The notes under the pieces were generated by a model, which saw nothing but the letters and a program-made list of their open reading frames with translations, made no database searches and was not told the DNA's origin. The position numbers and the translations under genes are program-made. This document shows positions 41,692-51,605 of a stretch of 64,000 bases of DNA, piece after piece; the stretch's first letter is position 1; every line of letters begins with the position of its first letter. Source of the DNA: Candidatus Zixiibacteriota bacterium (GTDB lineage Bacteria > RBG-13-66-14 > B26-G2 > WVWN01); contig JAUWLW010000001.1 of assembly GCA_030613505.1 (NCBI GenBank), forward strand, positions 62,001-126,000, written 5' to 3'.

Positions 41692-42877
41692 AGAGTTCGG
41701 CTATCTCGGCGTCGCGCGCCGCGGGGGACAACTCGCGTTCGGCGAAGCGCCGGCCCCCCGCCGACAGCTCGCGCCACCGCTCGCCGTCGGTGAGAAGTTG
41801 CACTACGGCGTCGGCGAAGCTCTCGGCCTTCTCGGCGACGATAACTTCGGCGCCGTCTCGAGCCGGGATCCCCTCGGCCCCCACCGGCGTCGTAACCACC
41901 GGGAGGCCGTACGCGAGCGCGGTCAAGATTTTTATCTTGATGCCGGAGCCCACCCACAACGGCACGACTGCTACCGAGGCCCGGGTCAACTCGGCGCCCA
42001 GGTCGGGCGAGGCGGGCTCGAGCGTTATCGACGGGTCCCGCGCCGCAAGGCGCCGCAGGCCGCGCGGCGGCGGCTCGCCGCGAACGGTGAACGTCGCGTC
42101 CGGGACGGCTTCCTTCACGCGGGGGTAAATGTCCTTCAGGAAAACCTCCAGCCCCTGTCGGTTCGCGGGCCGCCTCGTCCCGCCGAAGTATATCAACGCG
42201 GCGTTACCTTGACCCTTGCACAACTCGTCCGCCGGCGGGAGGTCGACCACCGGGAAGACGACGCGCGGCGGCCTTCGCGCGTACGGCGCGACGAGCTCGG
42301 CGTCGGCCGGGCTCAAGCAGAGAACGTCGTCGAACTTGCGGCACGCGGCCTGCTCGTACCCCCGCCGCCGGAGATATCGTAAAAAGAGCGGAAATTTTTT
42401 CAGCGGGTTCCTGACGGTCGCGAGCAGGCGGCGGTTGGCGTTGAACTCGGCGTCGTGTTTGAGCAGGACCTTCCTAACGCCTCGAGCCGCGCCCGCCGTC
42501 GGGTAGAGGAACCAGTATTCGCACTGCAGGAGGTCCGCGCCGGCGGCGGCCTCTCTGACGGCGCGGCGGAAAGCCGGCGGGTTGTAATACCACAGGTCGC
42601 GCGGAGACGCGCTGAGCCAGGAGGCGCCGGCGTAAATCAATTTATAGAAGGCTCGAGCGAACAAGCTCTTCTTGTTGGGCATCATTACCGGGACCAGGCG
42701 AACGCCGACGCGCTCGAAAGCGGCGGCATACGCGCGCTGTTTTTCGGATACGACGAGCGAGACGAGCGTCACGTCGTGGCGCGACGCCAACGCGCGCAGC
42801 AAGTTGAACGTCACGACGTCGGTGCCGGTGACGGCGGGATACGGCAAACGATGTTTAGCTACGACCAGGCGCGCCAT
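41669..42877 (-). CDS. Glycosyltransferase (GT-B, family 4-like)
   Basis: A 402-residue GT-B protein: N-terminal HRLPYPAVTGTDVVTFNLLRAL, a C-terminal GGTRRPANRQGLEVFLKDIYP segment and the motif SVAVVPLWVGSGIKIKILTALAYGLPVVTTPVGAEGI that binds the nucleotide sugar. It probably transfers a sugar to an envelope glycan; donor unknown. It starts six bases after the small TPR-like gene. Confidence 0.9.
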   Translation of the reverse strand: MARLVVAKHRLPYPAVTGTDVVTFNLLRALASRHDVTLVSLVVSEKQRAYAAAFERVGVRLVPVMMPNKKSLFARAFYKLIYAGASWLSASPRDLWYYNPPAFRRAVREAAAGADLLQCEYWFLYPTAGAARGVRKVLLKHDAEFNANRRLLATVRNPLKKFPLFLRYLRRRGYEQAACRKFDDVLCLSPADAELVAPYARRPPRVVFPVVDLPPADELCKGQGNAALIYFGGTRRPANRQGLEVFLKDIYPRVKEAVPDATFTVRGEPPPRGLRRLAARDPSITLEPASPDLGAELTRASVAVVPLWVGSGIKIKILTALAYGLPVVTTPVGAEGIPARDGAEVIVAEKAESFADAVVQLLTDGERWRELSAGGRRFAERELSPAARDAEIAELYEELARD

Positions 42878-42883
42878 TAAGCG

Positions 42884-43468
42884 TCATCCCGTAAAGAGCT
42901 CGAGAAACGCCGCGGCCTCTTTGCCGTAAGGACCTACGGGGTCGGCGGCGAAGGCCTCGGCCCAGAGCCTGAGGGCCGTCTCGAGGTCCCCCTCGTTCTT
43001 CGCCATAAGGCCGAGGATTAGTTTACAACGGGACTTTTGGTCCGGCAAGGAGGGATCGTCGCGGCAAAGCTCACACGCGAGGCGGATGTCCTCGCGCGCG
43101 CTCGCGACGCTCCACAATACGAAGTCCGTCTCGAAGGCCGAGGCTCCTCGCCAAACGTGCGGTAAGGGGTCGCCGCGGTGGCCCTTTACGTACGCATTGA
43201 GGGCGGCAAAGCCCTTTTCCATCTCGAGGAATCTAAGGCCGGAGAACGCTATCCGGTGGCTCTTGAGGACGCGGAGGCGGCCCAGCGCGGCCCCGGCCAA
43301 CGGCGCACCCGGCGCGGCGGAAACGAGCGCGAACGCCTCGTCCGCCGTCATCTCCCCCGCCTCCGCCAGCGCCACGATTGCCGCGACTTCGGCGTACGTC
43401 GACGGCGGCTCGGCCGCCGAAGCAACGAGCGGGAGCGCCAACGACGCGATTGTGAATACCGTACGCAT
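42884..43468 (-). CDS. Secreted hypothetical protein, TPR-like
   Basis: A 194-residue protein with a signal peptide (MRTVFTIASLALPLVASAA). Helical repeats include LILGLMAKNEGDLETALRLWAEAFAADPVGPYG, like a late TPR unit. Four cysteines occur. The first half does not match a family I know. It lies directly before the Omp85 gene's stop codon (0 bases), so the two are translationally close. Confidence 0.65.
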   Translation of the reverse strand: MRTVFTIASLALPLVASAAEPPSTYAEVAAIVALAEAGEMTADEAFALVSAAPGAPLAGAALGRLRVLKSHRIAFSGLRFLEMEKGFAALNAYVKGHRGDPLPHVWRGASAFETDFVLWSVASAREDIRLACELCRDDPSLPDQKSRCKLILGLMAKNEGDLETALRLWAEAFAADPVGPYGKEAAAFLELFTG

Positions 43469-44794
43469 TTAGAAGGCCCGACGCGCCGTCGCGTAGAACG
43501 CGGGTTTATCGTAAAGGTTGAGCTCCGCCCGCCAGTCGAAGAAAAACGGCTTGCGCATGTGGACGCGTATCCCCGGGCCGAAGGCGTAGGAGAAATCCCC
43601 GAACGCGAAATCGACCGGGTCCCAGGCGCGGCCGACGTCGACGAACGCCACGCCCTCGAACCACGCGTCGAATATGGGCGAGCGGAAGAGCCGCCGGCGG
43701 ATCTCGGCCGTGAAGAGCAAAGCCCGCGTCCCGATAGCGCGATTCGACTCCGGGTTGCGTAGGCCGTCGGAGCCCCGAATAGAGATGCGGCGGATGTACG
43801 GCGTCGTATCAGACATCGCCCCCGCCTTGACGCGCGCCGCCAATACGAACTCACGCCACGGCGATACGTACCCTCGCACGTCGCTCTCCGCGCCCGCATA
43901 GTCGTAGTCGCCGACGGCGGGCGACGATAATTCGCCTACGATTTTGGCGTAGACCCCCTCAGTCGGGTAGACGTCGTCGTCGCGGCCGTCCCACTCGGCG
44001 TAAGGGCGCGCCGCAAAGAGGTCGGCCGCCGACATAACGCCGAACCTTCGCCACGGGTCCTCCTTGAACCGACCGTCGTAATAATTTATATACTCTCCCA
44101 GGAAAGCCGAGCCCACCTGAAACCGTTGCTTGATTACGTAACCCAACAGACCCTCGACCCCGGCCGCCTCGTGGGAAAACCACTCGCCGGTATACCCGAC
44201 GTCGCTCTCGATCTGGGTCTCACGGCCGCTCTCGTAAAAACCCGCGGCGCCCACGGCGAACCGCGAGCCGAAGACCCAGGGTTGTTCGTAAAACAAGCGC
44301 TGCCGATCGAAGCCGAACTCAACTCCCAACGTAACGGCCACGCCGCCGACGTTCTCTTTGCTCAGCCGCACCTGCCAGGTGGAGGCCGAGAGGTGCCAGT
44401 CCGAACCCTCCGCGACGTCGAGCATGATCACCGCCTCGCCCGGGTTGCTCCGGGGCAAGTCGAAGACGTTCACGCGCTCGAAATACTGAGTCTTGAGTAG
44501 ATTGCGCTTCGTCCTTTTTATTTTGCGGGCCAGCTCGGCCTGGGTTAGCTCGTCCCCCACCTCGAATTCGCAATAGTGAAGCAAAACTCCCCGCGCGGTC
44601 TTTTGGTTGCCGTACGTCCGGATTTCTTTGATAACTACTCGCCCTTCGCCGGCGGCGGCCATCGCGTACGATGGGTTCGTAGCCGAGAGCAGGGCCGCGG
44701 CGCACAACGCCGCGGAAAAGCCGCGCCCGGGCGCCGCGCTTCTCGCAAAACGGCCACGGCGCGGGCCGTGGCGGGGGCGGGGGCGGGAGCGCAC
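43469..44794 (-). CDS. Omp85-family outer-membrane barrel protein with one POTRA domain
   Basis: This 441-residue protein has a signal sequence after a basic N-terminus, a POTRA domain (VIKEIRTYGNQKTARGVLLHYCEF... to VINVFDLP) and a C-terminal 16-strand-type barrel. The L6 loop has IRGSDGLRNPES, equivalent to the (V/I)RGF/Y motif. The last residue is Phe, as in many outer-membrane proteins. Canonical BamA has five POTRA domains, so this is a shorter member such as TamA-like or lipid-linked Omp85. It is direct evidence for an outer membrane. Confidence 0.9.
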   Translation of the reverse strand: MRSRPRPRHGPRRGRFARSAAPGRGFSAALCAAALLSATNPSYAMAAAGEGRVVIKEIRTYGNQKTARGVLLHYCEFEVGDELTQAELARKIKRTKRNLLKTQYFERVNVFDLPRSNPGEAVIMLDVAEGSDWHLSASTWQVRLSKENVGGVAVTLGVEFGFDRQRLFYEQPWVFGSRFAVGAAGFYESGRETQIESDVGYTGEWFSHEAAGVEGLLGYVIKQRFQVGSAFLGEYINYYDGRFKEDPWRRFGVMSAADLFAARPYAEWDGRDDDVYPTEGVYAKIVGELSSPAVGDYDYAGAESDVRGYVSPWREFVLAARVKAGAMSDTTPYIRRISIRGSDGLRNPESNRAIGTRALLFTAEIRRRLFRSPIFDAWFEGVAFVDVGRAWDPVDFAFGDFSYAFGPGIRVHMRKPFFFDWRAELNLYDKPAFYATARRAF

Positions 44795-44795
44795 G

Positions 44796-46058
44796 TTACA
44801 GGTTCACGACGTCTTCCGCGTTAGGTCCGATGGCTACTATCGCGGGTTTACGGGTAAAGAGTTCGCCGGCCAGGCGGAGGACGTCGTCGACGGTGACGGC
44901 GTCCACGCCGGCCAACGTCTCCTCCAGCGAGACGTGCCTTCCCATGTAAACCTCGTGGCGGACGTTGCGGCCCATACGCGCGGCCGTAGACTCCAGCGAC
45001 AGCATCAACGTACCCTTCAGGTACTCGCGAGTCCGGCTCAACTCTTCGGCGTCTATGCCGCACGTCGCCAACTCGTCGTATTGCTTTAATATAATATCAC
45101 GCGTCTCGACGGCCGCGGCGGGATTTGTCCCGGCGTAAGCGACCAGCGCGCCCGTCTCGTGGAAGCCCCGGCTGTACGCGTACACCGAGTACGCCAGGCC
45201 GCGCTCCTCGCGCACTTTCTGAAACAACCGGCTCGAGGCGTTCCCGCCGAAGACGGCGGTCAGCGTCGCCAACGCGTACCGATCGGGGTGGCCGTACGGG
45301 AGCCCGGGGACGCCCAGGCAGAAGTGGGTCTGTTCGGTATCCTTGACGTAGGCGGCTGGAGGCGCCGGCGGGAAGCTCGGTGCGCGGTCGGCGGGTCGGC
45401 GCGACCCCGGCACGGCGCCGAAGTACTTCTCTACCTCGGCGATGAATTCTTCCGGCTCGACGAAGCCCGCGGCCGCCACCACGATGCGGTCGGCGGTGAA
45501 CGTCTCGTCCCGATACGCCACCCCGTCTTCCCGGTCGACGGCCGCCAGCGTATCGAAGGAGCCGAGGATGGGCATGCCGATGGCTTGCCCGGGCAGAACG
45601 AGCCCTATGATGAGGTCGTGGATCTTCTCGTCCGGCGAGTCCTCGTACAACCGAATCTCTTCGGCTACGACGTTCTTTTCCTTGGCGAATTCTTCCGGCG
45701 GGAAGGTCGAGTTAAGCAAGATGTCGGACAGAAGGTCGAGCGCGAGCGGCAGGTGTTCGTACAGGACGTGGGCGAAGAAGGAGATGTTCTCCTTTTCGGT
45801 GAAGGCGTCGAGCGCGCCGCCCACGCCGTCGATTTCGGCGGCGATCTGGGCCGCGGTTCGCCGCGTCGTGCCCTTGAAGAACATGTGTTCGATGAGGTGG
45901 GAGATGCCGTTGAGGCCCGGAGGCTCGTCCGCGACGCCGGCGCGGCACCAAACGCCGGCGGCGACGGAGCGAACCGTCGGGATTCGTTCGCAGATTACGC
46001 GTAGGCCGTTAGCGGCCGTCTTTTTTGTGACCGCGGTCGCCGGAGGGGCGTCGGTCAT
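44796..46058 (-). CDS. M16-family zinc metallopeptidase
   Basis: This 420-residue peptidase has the inverted zinc motif HLIEH at 54-58 and the downstream glutamate in ENISFFAHVLYEHLPLALDLLSDIL. A second domain with YSVYAYSRGFHETGALVAYAGT follows. The family degrades small peptides or signal peptides. The N-terminal 50 bases overlap the pnp gene, so a start at the next in-frame codons is also possible. Confidence 0.92.
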   Translation of the reverse strand: MTDAPPATAVTKKTAANGLRVICERIPTVRSVAAGVWCRAGVADEPPGLNGISHLIEHMFFKGTTRRTAAQIAAEIDGVGGALDAFTEKENISFFAHVLYEHLPLALDLLSDILLNSTFPPEEFAKEKNVVAEEIRLYEDSPDEKIHDLIIGLVLPGQAIGMPILGSFDTLAAVDREDGVAYRDETFTADRIVVAAAGFVEPEEFIAEVEKYFGAVPGSRRPADRAPSFPPAPPAAYVKDTEQTHFCLGVPGLPYGHPDRYALATLTAVFGGNASSRLFQKVREERGLAYSVYAYSRGFHETGALVAYAGTNPAAAVETRDIILKQYDELATCGIDAEELSRTREYLKGTLMLSLESTAARMGRNVRHEVYMGRHVSLEETLAGVDAVTVDDVLRLAGELFTRKPAIVAIGPNAEDVVNL

Positions 46059-48186
46059 CTCGCCTCCGCGGAGGTCGGCCTTCGCGGGACGGACGGTCCC
46101 CGCCCGGAAGGCAGGCTTTCCTGCTCAGGTTTACGCGGCCCATTTCGTCTATTTGGATTACCTTGACCTCGACCTCGTCGCCGACGTGCACGGCGTCCTC
46201 CACCCGGTTCACGCGTTTGTTATCCAGGTCCGAGATATGGATCATACCCTCCACGCCGGGGAGTAATTCGACGAAAGCGCCGAACTTCATCAGGCGCGTA
46301 ACTTTGCCCTTAAACACGGCGCCAATCTCGGGGTCGGTGGCGAGGCTTTTCACCGTCTCCATAGCTTTGCGGGCCGCCTCTTCGTCGGGCGAGGCGATGG
46401 TCACTTTGCCGTCGTCCTCGATGTCGATCTTGACGCCGGTATCCGCGATGATGCGGCGCACCATCTTACCGCCCGGGCCTATCACGGTACCGATCTTCTC
46501 GATGTCGATGTAGGTTATCAGTATCCGCGGCGCGTACGGCGAGAGCTCGGGCCGCCGCTCGGCCAGGACGCCGTTCATCTGCTCGAGGATGGCGTAGCGG
46601 GCGTCGCGGGCGCGGGCCAGGCCGTCCCGGACGACTTCCAAGGGCAGGCCGCGGACCTTCATGTCGAGCTGCACCGCCGTCACGCCGTCCGCCGTCCCGG
46701 CTACCTTGAAGTCCATGTCGCCGTAATGGTCTTCCAACCCCTGGATATCGGTGAGCAAGACGTAGCGGTCGTCGCCCGCGATAAGGCCCACGGAAATACC
46801 GGCCACCGCCTTCTTCAGCGGGACGCCGGCGTCCATCAGCGAGAGGCTGGCGCCGCACACCGACGCCATGGAGGAAGAGCCGTTGGACTCGAGTATATCG
46901 GCGACGACGCGGATGGTGTAGGGAAACTCGTCTTCCGACGGTAGGAGGCCGTGGATGGCGCTCTCGGCCAGCTGGCCGTGGCCTATCTCCCGTCGGCCCG
47001 TGCCGCGGATGGGGCGGACCTCGCCCACCGAGAACGGCGGGAAATTATAGTGGAGCATGAAGGCCTTGGTGCGCTCCCCCAACAGGTCTTCGATGCGCTG
47101 TTCGTCGGACACGGTTCCCAGCGTCGTGACCGCGAGGGCCTGCGTCTGGCCGCGCGTAAAGATGGCGGAGCCGTGGGCCCGGGGGAGAACGGACACCTCG
47201 GCGTCTATGGAGCGGAGCTCGTCGAAGGCGCGGCCGTCCTGGCGGACGCCGTCTTCGAGGGCCATGCGCCGGACCTCCGCTCCCTCCAGCTCCTGAAGAA
47301 GTTTCCCGATGAAGACTCGCCGTGCGGCCTCTTCCTCGCCGCCGTTCGCGCCGGCGAACTTGGCGTAAGCCTGCTCCAGAAGCGCGTTGCGGGCCAGGTG
47401 CCGAGCGCCCTTCTCCTGCGTCTCGATCAAAGGCTTCAATTGCCCCGCGAAGAAGTCTTTGACCTCTCGCTCGAGGGCCTCGTCGCGCTCCGGCGGGGGG
47501 ATGGATATCTTCGGCACGTGCGCCGTAAAGTCGCGGATTGCGTCCGCCACCTTACGCGCTCCGGCGAACCCCACGTCCACCGCCGCCAACAGCTCGTCCT
47601 CGGTGACCTCGGCCCCGGAGCCGGCCAGCATTATTATATTGTCGGGAGTGGCGACCACGACCAGGTCCAAAAGGCTTGCCTCGGTTTCGGCGATGGTGGG
47701 GTGGATAACGTAACGGCCGTCGACCTGGGCCACGCGCACGGCGCCGATGGGGCCGTGCCAGGGCATGGCGGAGAGCGCCGTGGCCAGCGAGGCGCCGTTG
47801 AGGGCGAGGAGGTCGGTGTCGTTCTCCTGGTCGGCGGAGAGCACGGTGGCGATAATTTGGAGGTCGTGGCGGATGTAGTCGTCGAACAGCGGCCTGATGG
47901 GGCGGTCGATAAGCCGCGCGGTTACGACCTCCTTCTCGTACGGCCGGCCCTCCCGTTTGAAGAAGCCGCCCGGGATTTTGCCCGCGGCGTACGTCTTCTC
48001 GCGGTACTCGACCATGAGGGGAAGGTAGTCCATCCCCGGCCGCGGTTCTTCGGTGTGGCAGAAAGTCGCGAGGACGACGGAGCCGCCGCAAGTTACGGTG
48101 CACGCGCCGTCCGCCAATTTGGCTACTTTGCCGGTCTCGAACTGTAGGTTTTTGCCGCCTACTTCGAGCTCGAATCCTGATGTCAT
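46009..48186 (-). CDS. pnp: Polyribonucleotide nucleotidyltransferase (PNPase)
   Basis: This 725-residue enzyme degrades RNA 3'-5' with phosphate. Two RNase PH domains are present: the first with [28 protein letters not shown], and the second with [33 protein letters not shown] ([15 protein letters not shown]) and S1 ([22 protein letters not shown]) domains follow. The C-terminal tail is basic and disordered. Length is usual. The common rpsO neighbour is absent; mlaD lies 33 bases upstream. Confidence 0.97.
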   Translation of the reverse strand: MTSGFELEVGGKNLQFETGKVAKLADGACTVTCGGSVVLATFCHTEEPRPGMDYLPLMVEYREKTYAAGKIPGGFFKREGRPYEKEVVTARLIDRPIRPLFDDYIRHDLQIIATVLSADQENDTDLLALNGASLATALSAMPWHGPIGAVRVAQVDGRYVIHPTIAETEASLLDLVVVATPDNIIMLAGSGAEVTEDELLAAVDVGFAGARKVADAIRDFTAHVPKISIPPPERDEALEREVKDFFAGQLKPLIETQEKGARHLARNALLEQAYAKFAGANGGEEEAARRVFIGKLLQELEGAEVRRMALEDGVRQDGRAFDELRSIDAEVSVLPRAHGSAIFTRGQTQALAVTTLGTVSDEQRIEDLLGERTKAFMLHYNFPPFSVGEVRPIRGTGRREIGHGQLAESAIHGLLPSEDEFPYTIRVVADILESNGSSSMASVCGASLSLMDAGVPLKKAVAGISVGLIAGDDRYVLLTDIQGLEDHYGDMDFKVAGTADGVTAVQLDMKVRGLPLEVVRDGLARARDARYAILEQMNGVLAERRPELSPYAPRILITYIDIEKIGTVIGPGGKMVRRIIADTGVKIDIEDDGKVTIASPDEEAARKAMETVKSLATDPEIGAVFKGKVTRLMKFGAFVELLPGVEGMIHISDLDNKRVNRVEDAVHVGDEVEVKVIQIDEMGRVNLSRKACLPGGDRPSREGRPPRRRDDRRPSGDRGHKKDGR

Positions 48187-48219
48187 ATCTCTGTTTACCT
48201 CAACTTACTTTAATAAGGA

Positions 48220-49077
48220 TTAAAAAATCGAAATGTGGATGTATCGGCCCGGGCGTTCGCGGACGTCCCTGATGAGGTTTTTGGCCTCGGCGGTGGTGTC
48301 CACCAGGTCGTTGTAAAGTTGGTCGTCTTTGAGGAGCTTGCCGACCGAGCCCTCGCCCTGCTCCAGCCCTTCGGCTACGCCGCGCAGCGACGTCGCGGTA
48401 TAGCGTAGGTCCCCCGACATCAACGAAAGGTTGTCCATCGTGACGTCGAAGTTGCCTTCGTTGCGGGCGACCATGCCGTCCAGGCGGTAACTCATGGACC
48501 GTAGGTTGTCGAGCGTGACGTTGATGTCGTCGCGGCTCTCGTTTAGGATGAACGCCAGGTCGGAGGACATCACCTCGACGTTGGCGACGGTGTGTTTGAA
48601 CGATTTCACCGTGGGCTCGTCCAGCATCTCGGTTATGGAGCCCAGGCCGTCCTGGACCATCTTGAACATTTCGTCGAAGCCGACGACGTCGGCGCCTTCC
48701 ACCGTAGATCCCGGTTTAATAACCGCCGCCTTGGAGGGCCCCGGGTCGATCTCGACGTAGTTTTCGCCCAAGAAGCCTATCATGGTTATCTTGAACCGGT
48801 CCTTCTCGTGCAGGACGAGGTCCTGCCGGACGAGCACCGTGACCATGACGCGGCGCTTCCCCTTGTAGTCGACGAAATCTACGTTGCTGACCGAGCCGAC
48901 TTTGACGCCGCCCATCCGGACGTGGGCCCCCTTGTTGAGGCCCGCGGACGTGTCGAAGATCACGTCGTAGCGATGGCCGCGTTCGAACAGGCGGATCTCG
49001 CCGACGCCGAAGATGAGGATGGACAACAGCACCAGCGAGGTGAAGACCGTAATGCCTACTTTTATCTCGTTGGACAT
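48220..49077 (-). CDS. MCE-domain protein (MlaD-like)
   Basis: The 285-residue protein has an N-terminal membrane helix (VGITVFTSLVLLSILIFGV) and an MCE domain: RYDVIFDTSAGLNKGAHVRMGGVKVGSVSNVDF, then RFKITMIGFLGENYVEIDPG. It is followed by a helical tail. MCE proteins bind and carry lipids between membranes. It lies nine bases after the ATPase gene. The permease MlaE is not found in this window. Confidence 0.88.
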   Translation of the reverse strand: MSNEIKVGITVFTSLVLLSILIFGVGEIRLFERGHRYDVIFDTSAGLNKGAHVRMGGVKVGSVSNVDFVDYKGKRRVMVTVLVRQDLVLHEKDRFKITMIGFLGENYVEIDPGPSKAAVIKPGSTVEGADVVGFDEMFKMVQDGLGSITEMLDEPTVKSFKHTVANVEVMSSDLAFILNESRDDINVTLDNLRSMSYRLDGMVARNEGNFDVTMDNLSLMSGDLRYTATSLRGVAEGLEQGEGSVGKLLKDDQLYNDLVDTTAEAKNLIRDVRERPGRYIHISIF

Positions 49078-49086
49078 CTTCTCCCT

Positions 49087-49872
49087 TTACGCACCGCCTA
49101 TGACGTCTATGGGCCCTTGCGCACTGCCGTTTATAAATTGCTGCACGTACTCGTCGGGGGATTCCTTTATCTCGTCCGGCGCCCCGAGGGCGATTATCTT
49201 GCCGCCGTACATCATGGCTATGCGGTCGGCGATCTTGTACGCGCTCGCCAAATCGTGCGTGACGACTATACTCGTGACGTCCAATTCCTCGTCCATCTTG
49301 ATTATGAGATCGTTTATGACGTCCGCCATTATGGGGTCGAGGCCCGTAGTGGGCTCGTCGTACAGCACGATCTTTGGGTCGTGGGCCAGCGCCCGAGCGA
49401 GGCTCACCCGCTTCTTCATCCCGCCGGAAAGCTCGGCCGGGTTCATCGCGGATATATTTTCCAGGCCCACGAGGCGGAGCTTCTGCTCAACCACGTCGGC
49501 GATCTCCTCCGGCGAAAGATCGGAGTACTCGTAGAGAAAGAAGCCCACGTTCTCCCCCACCGTCAACGAGTCGAACAACGCCGCGCTCTGGAATACCATC
49601 CCGAACTTCCGGCGGATATCGTTGAGCTCCCGCCTTTTCATCTCGGTGATGTCGCGGCCGTCGACGACTATCGTCCCGGAATCGGGCTTCATAAGGCCGA
49701 TTATATGCTTCAAGAAGACCGACTTCCCGCAGCCGGACCGCCCTATGACGACGATCGTCTCGGCCTCGTGCACCGCAAGGTTGATGCCGTTCAGAACGAC
49801 GTTTTCCCCGAACGACTTGTGGATGTCTTCGGCTACTATGGCCTCTTTACTATTCTGCGTTTCGTCGGTCAT
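49087..49872 (-). CDS. ABC transporter ATPase (MlaF-like)
   Basis: The 261-residue ATPase has Walker A GRSGCGKS, signature LSGGMKKRVSLARAL, Walker B KIVLYDEPTTGLDP and the H-loop VTHDLAS. These match MlaF-type lipid-transport ATPases. It is coupled with the MCE gene (10 bases) and is 13 bases after murE. The usual order murE-mlaFED lacks mlaE, so the permease may be elsewhere. Confidence 0.9.
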   Translation of the reverse strand: MTDETQNSKEAIVAEDIHKSFGENVVLNGINLAVHEAETIVVIGRSGCGKSVFLKHIIGLMKPDSGTIVVDGRDITEMKRRELNDIRRKFGMVFQSAALFDSLTVGENVGFFLYEYSDLSPEEIADVVEQKLRLVGLENISAMNPAELSGGMKKRVSLARALAHDPKIVLYDEPTTGLDPIMADVINDLIIKMDEELDVTSIVVTHDLASAYKIADRIAMMYGGKIIALGAPDEIKESPDEYVQQFINGSAQGPIDVIGGA

Positions 49873-49885
49873 GGCGAACGGTTCA

Positions 49886-51412
49886 CTACCGGCTCCGGCC
49901 CCGGGGGGCGGCCGGCGCCGCCGCGGCCGCGAGGCCGAGCTCCGATACTATCTCCTCTACCGTTTGACGGTCGCTGTAGGGTATTTCGCTCCCCTTTACC
50001 TTTTGGACCTCTTCGTGGCCTTTGCCCAGTACGGCGATTACGGTCGCCTCTTCGGCCCGGGCGGACGAGAGGGCGAAGCGGATCGCCTGGGCGCGGTCCA
50101 GGATTACGCGGTAGTCGTCCGGTTCGGCGCCGCCCTCCCCGATTATGCCCGCGGCCACGTCGCGCGCTATGGCCGCCGGCTCCTCGTAGTACGGGTCGTC
50201 GGTGGTGACGACGGCGTAGTCCGCGTACCGCCGCGCCAGCGCGCCCATCGTCGGCCTCTTCTCGACGTCGCGGTCGCCGGTGCAGCCAAAGACGGCGACG
50301 ACGCGGTCGGCGCCCAGGCCGCGGATTTCGGCCAGCGCTTTCTCCACGCTGTCGGGCGAGTGGGCGTAATCTATTACCACCCGCAGCTTGTCGTTTACGT
50401 TTACCAGCTCCAGGCGCCCGGGGACCGGCGGCGTCTCGGCTATACCCTTTCGGGCGACGTCGGCGGCCACGCCCAGCTCGCGCGCGACGGCGAAAGCGGC
50501 CGCGCAGTTCAACACGTCGAAAGACCCCGGAAGCGGCGAGGCGATCTCGACCGCGGCGCCGTCCGGGCACGCGAGGGTGAAGCTCAGCCCGCCCCAGCCG
50601 GACGACGCGTTAACGACGCGATAATCGCTTTCCGTTTCGCGTACGCCGTACGTGACGACGCGCCCCGACAGCGACGCCGCAAGCTTCCGGCCGTACGCGT
50701 CGTCGACGTTCACCACCGCCGGCGCGCTCTCCGCCAATTGCTCGAGCAGCGACGCCTTGACGGCGAAGTACGAATCCATGTCGCCGTGGAAGTCGAGGTG
50801 GTCGTGGCTGAGGTTGGTGAACGCCGCCGCGGCGAACGGCGTCCCGGCCACCCGCGACAGCGCCAGCGCGTGGGAGGAGACCTCGACTACCGCGACGCCG
50901 CAGCCGGCATCGGCCGCTTCCCGCAACAGCGCCTGCAGCTCCGGCGCCTCGGCCGTCGTAAGGCGGGCCGGCCGCTCCTCGCCGGCGACGACGTTCTTCA
51001 CGGTCGACGCCAGCGCGGTCTTATAACCCGCGGCGCGAAATATGCCGTCCAGCACGAAGGCGACGGTCGTTTTGCCGTTGGTCCCGGTAACGCCGACAAC
51101 GGCCAACTCCCGACCCGGGTGGCGGTAAAACGCCGCGGCCGCGGCCGCCAGCGCCCGGCGAGCGTCGTCGACGATTACCTGGGAAACGGCGGCCGCGTCG
51201 GCGGATACCCTCTCTACGACGACGGCCGCGGCCCCCCGGCCGACGGCGTCGGCAAGGAAATCGTGGCCGTCATGCCGTTTCCCCTTAACGGCTACGAACA
51301 AAGCGCCGGGGATAACCCGCCGGGAGTCGTACGTAACGGCTGTGATATCGGGATTAGCGGCGCCCTTTACCTCCCGGTAAGGGAGCTCTTCCAGTATTTC
51401 CTTTAGTTTCAA
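49886..51412 (-). CDS. murE: UDP-N-acetylmuramyl-tripeptide synthetase MurE
   Basis: This 508-residue Mur ligase adds the diamino acid to UDP-MurNAc-L-Ala-D-Glu. The ATP motif GVTGTNGKTTVAFVLDGIF, VVEVSSHALALSRVAGTPF and DYAHSPDSVEKAL are present. The substrate-specificity motif reads DDPYYEEP instead of the diaminopimelate-type DNPR, so the amino acid could be mDAP, lysine or ornithine. The start codon is TTG at 51410-51412. It is the first gene of the long minus-strand run and divergent from the XRE-STAND-TPR gene. Confidence 0.92.
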   Translation of the reverse strand: MKLKEILEELPYREVKGAANPDITAVTYDSRRVIPGALFVAVKGKRHDGHDFLADAVGRGAAAVVVERVSADAAAVSQVIVDDARRALAAAAAAFYRHPGRELAVVGVTGTNGKTTVAFVLDGIFRAAGYKTALASTVKNVVAGEERPARLTTAEAPELQALLREAADAGCGVAVVEVSSHALALSRVAGTPFAAAAFTNLSHDHLDFHGDMDSYFAVKASLLEQLAESAPAVVNVDDAYGRKLAASLSGRVVTYGVRETESDYRVVNASSGWGGLSFTLACPDGAAVEIASPLPGSFDVLNCAAAFAVARELGVAADVARKGIAETPPVPGRLELVNVNDKLRVVIDYAHSPDSVEKALAEIRGLGADRVVAVFGCTGDRDVEKRPTMGALARRYADYAVVTTDDPYYEEPAAIARDVAAGIIGEGGAEPDDYRVILDRAQAIRFALSSARAEEATVIAVLGKGHEEVQKVKGSEIPYSDRQTVEEIVSELGLAAAAAPAAPRGRSR

Positions 51413-51423
51413 AGGTTTACAGA

Positions 51424-51438
51424 GCCTAAAATTTAGGC
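51424..51438. promoter_or_regulatory. Inverted repeat next to the -35 element
   Basis: GCCTAAA and TTTAGGC are perfect inverted arms of 7 bases separated by one A, abutting the -35 hexamer at 51439. A likely operator between murE and the XRE-STAND-TPR gene. Confidence 0.55.
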
Positions 51439-51467
51439 TTGACTTACAGTAAATATTATGCTATCTT
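51439..51467 (+). promoter_or_regulatory. Sigma70-like promoter of the XRE-STAND-TPR/glmS unit
   Basis: TTGACT (51439-51444), 17-base spacer, TATCTT (51462-51467). Transcription would start near 51474, leaving a leader of about 130 bases before the ATG at 51606. Confidence 0.7.
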
Positions 51468-51479
51468 ACTAATAGTAAG
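51465..51479. promoter_or_regulatory. Inverted repeat overlapping the -10 element
   Basis: CTTACT and AGTAAG are perfect inverted 6-mers with three bases between, covering the -10 hexamer and start site. The TTACAGTAA and CTCA/TGAG repeats nearby (51443-51452 and 51491-51505) are similar, suggesting several operator half-sites. Confidence 0.5.
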
Positions 51480-51605
51480 AACGTTGCTTCCTCAGTAAGG
51501 TTGAGCGTTTACATAAAACATTAACGCAAATACTATCACAACCGGCTTTTATAATCAACCGTTAATTAGACTCGCAAGTTTAACCACCCTCTGTAGCGCC
51601 TCCGG

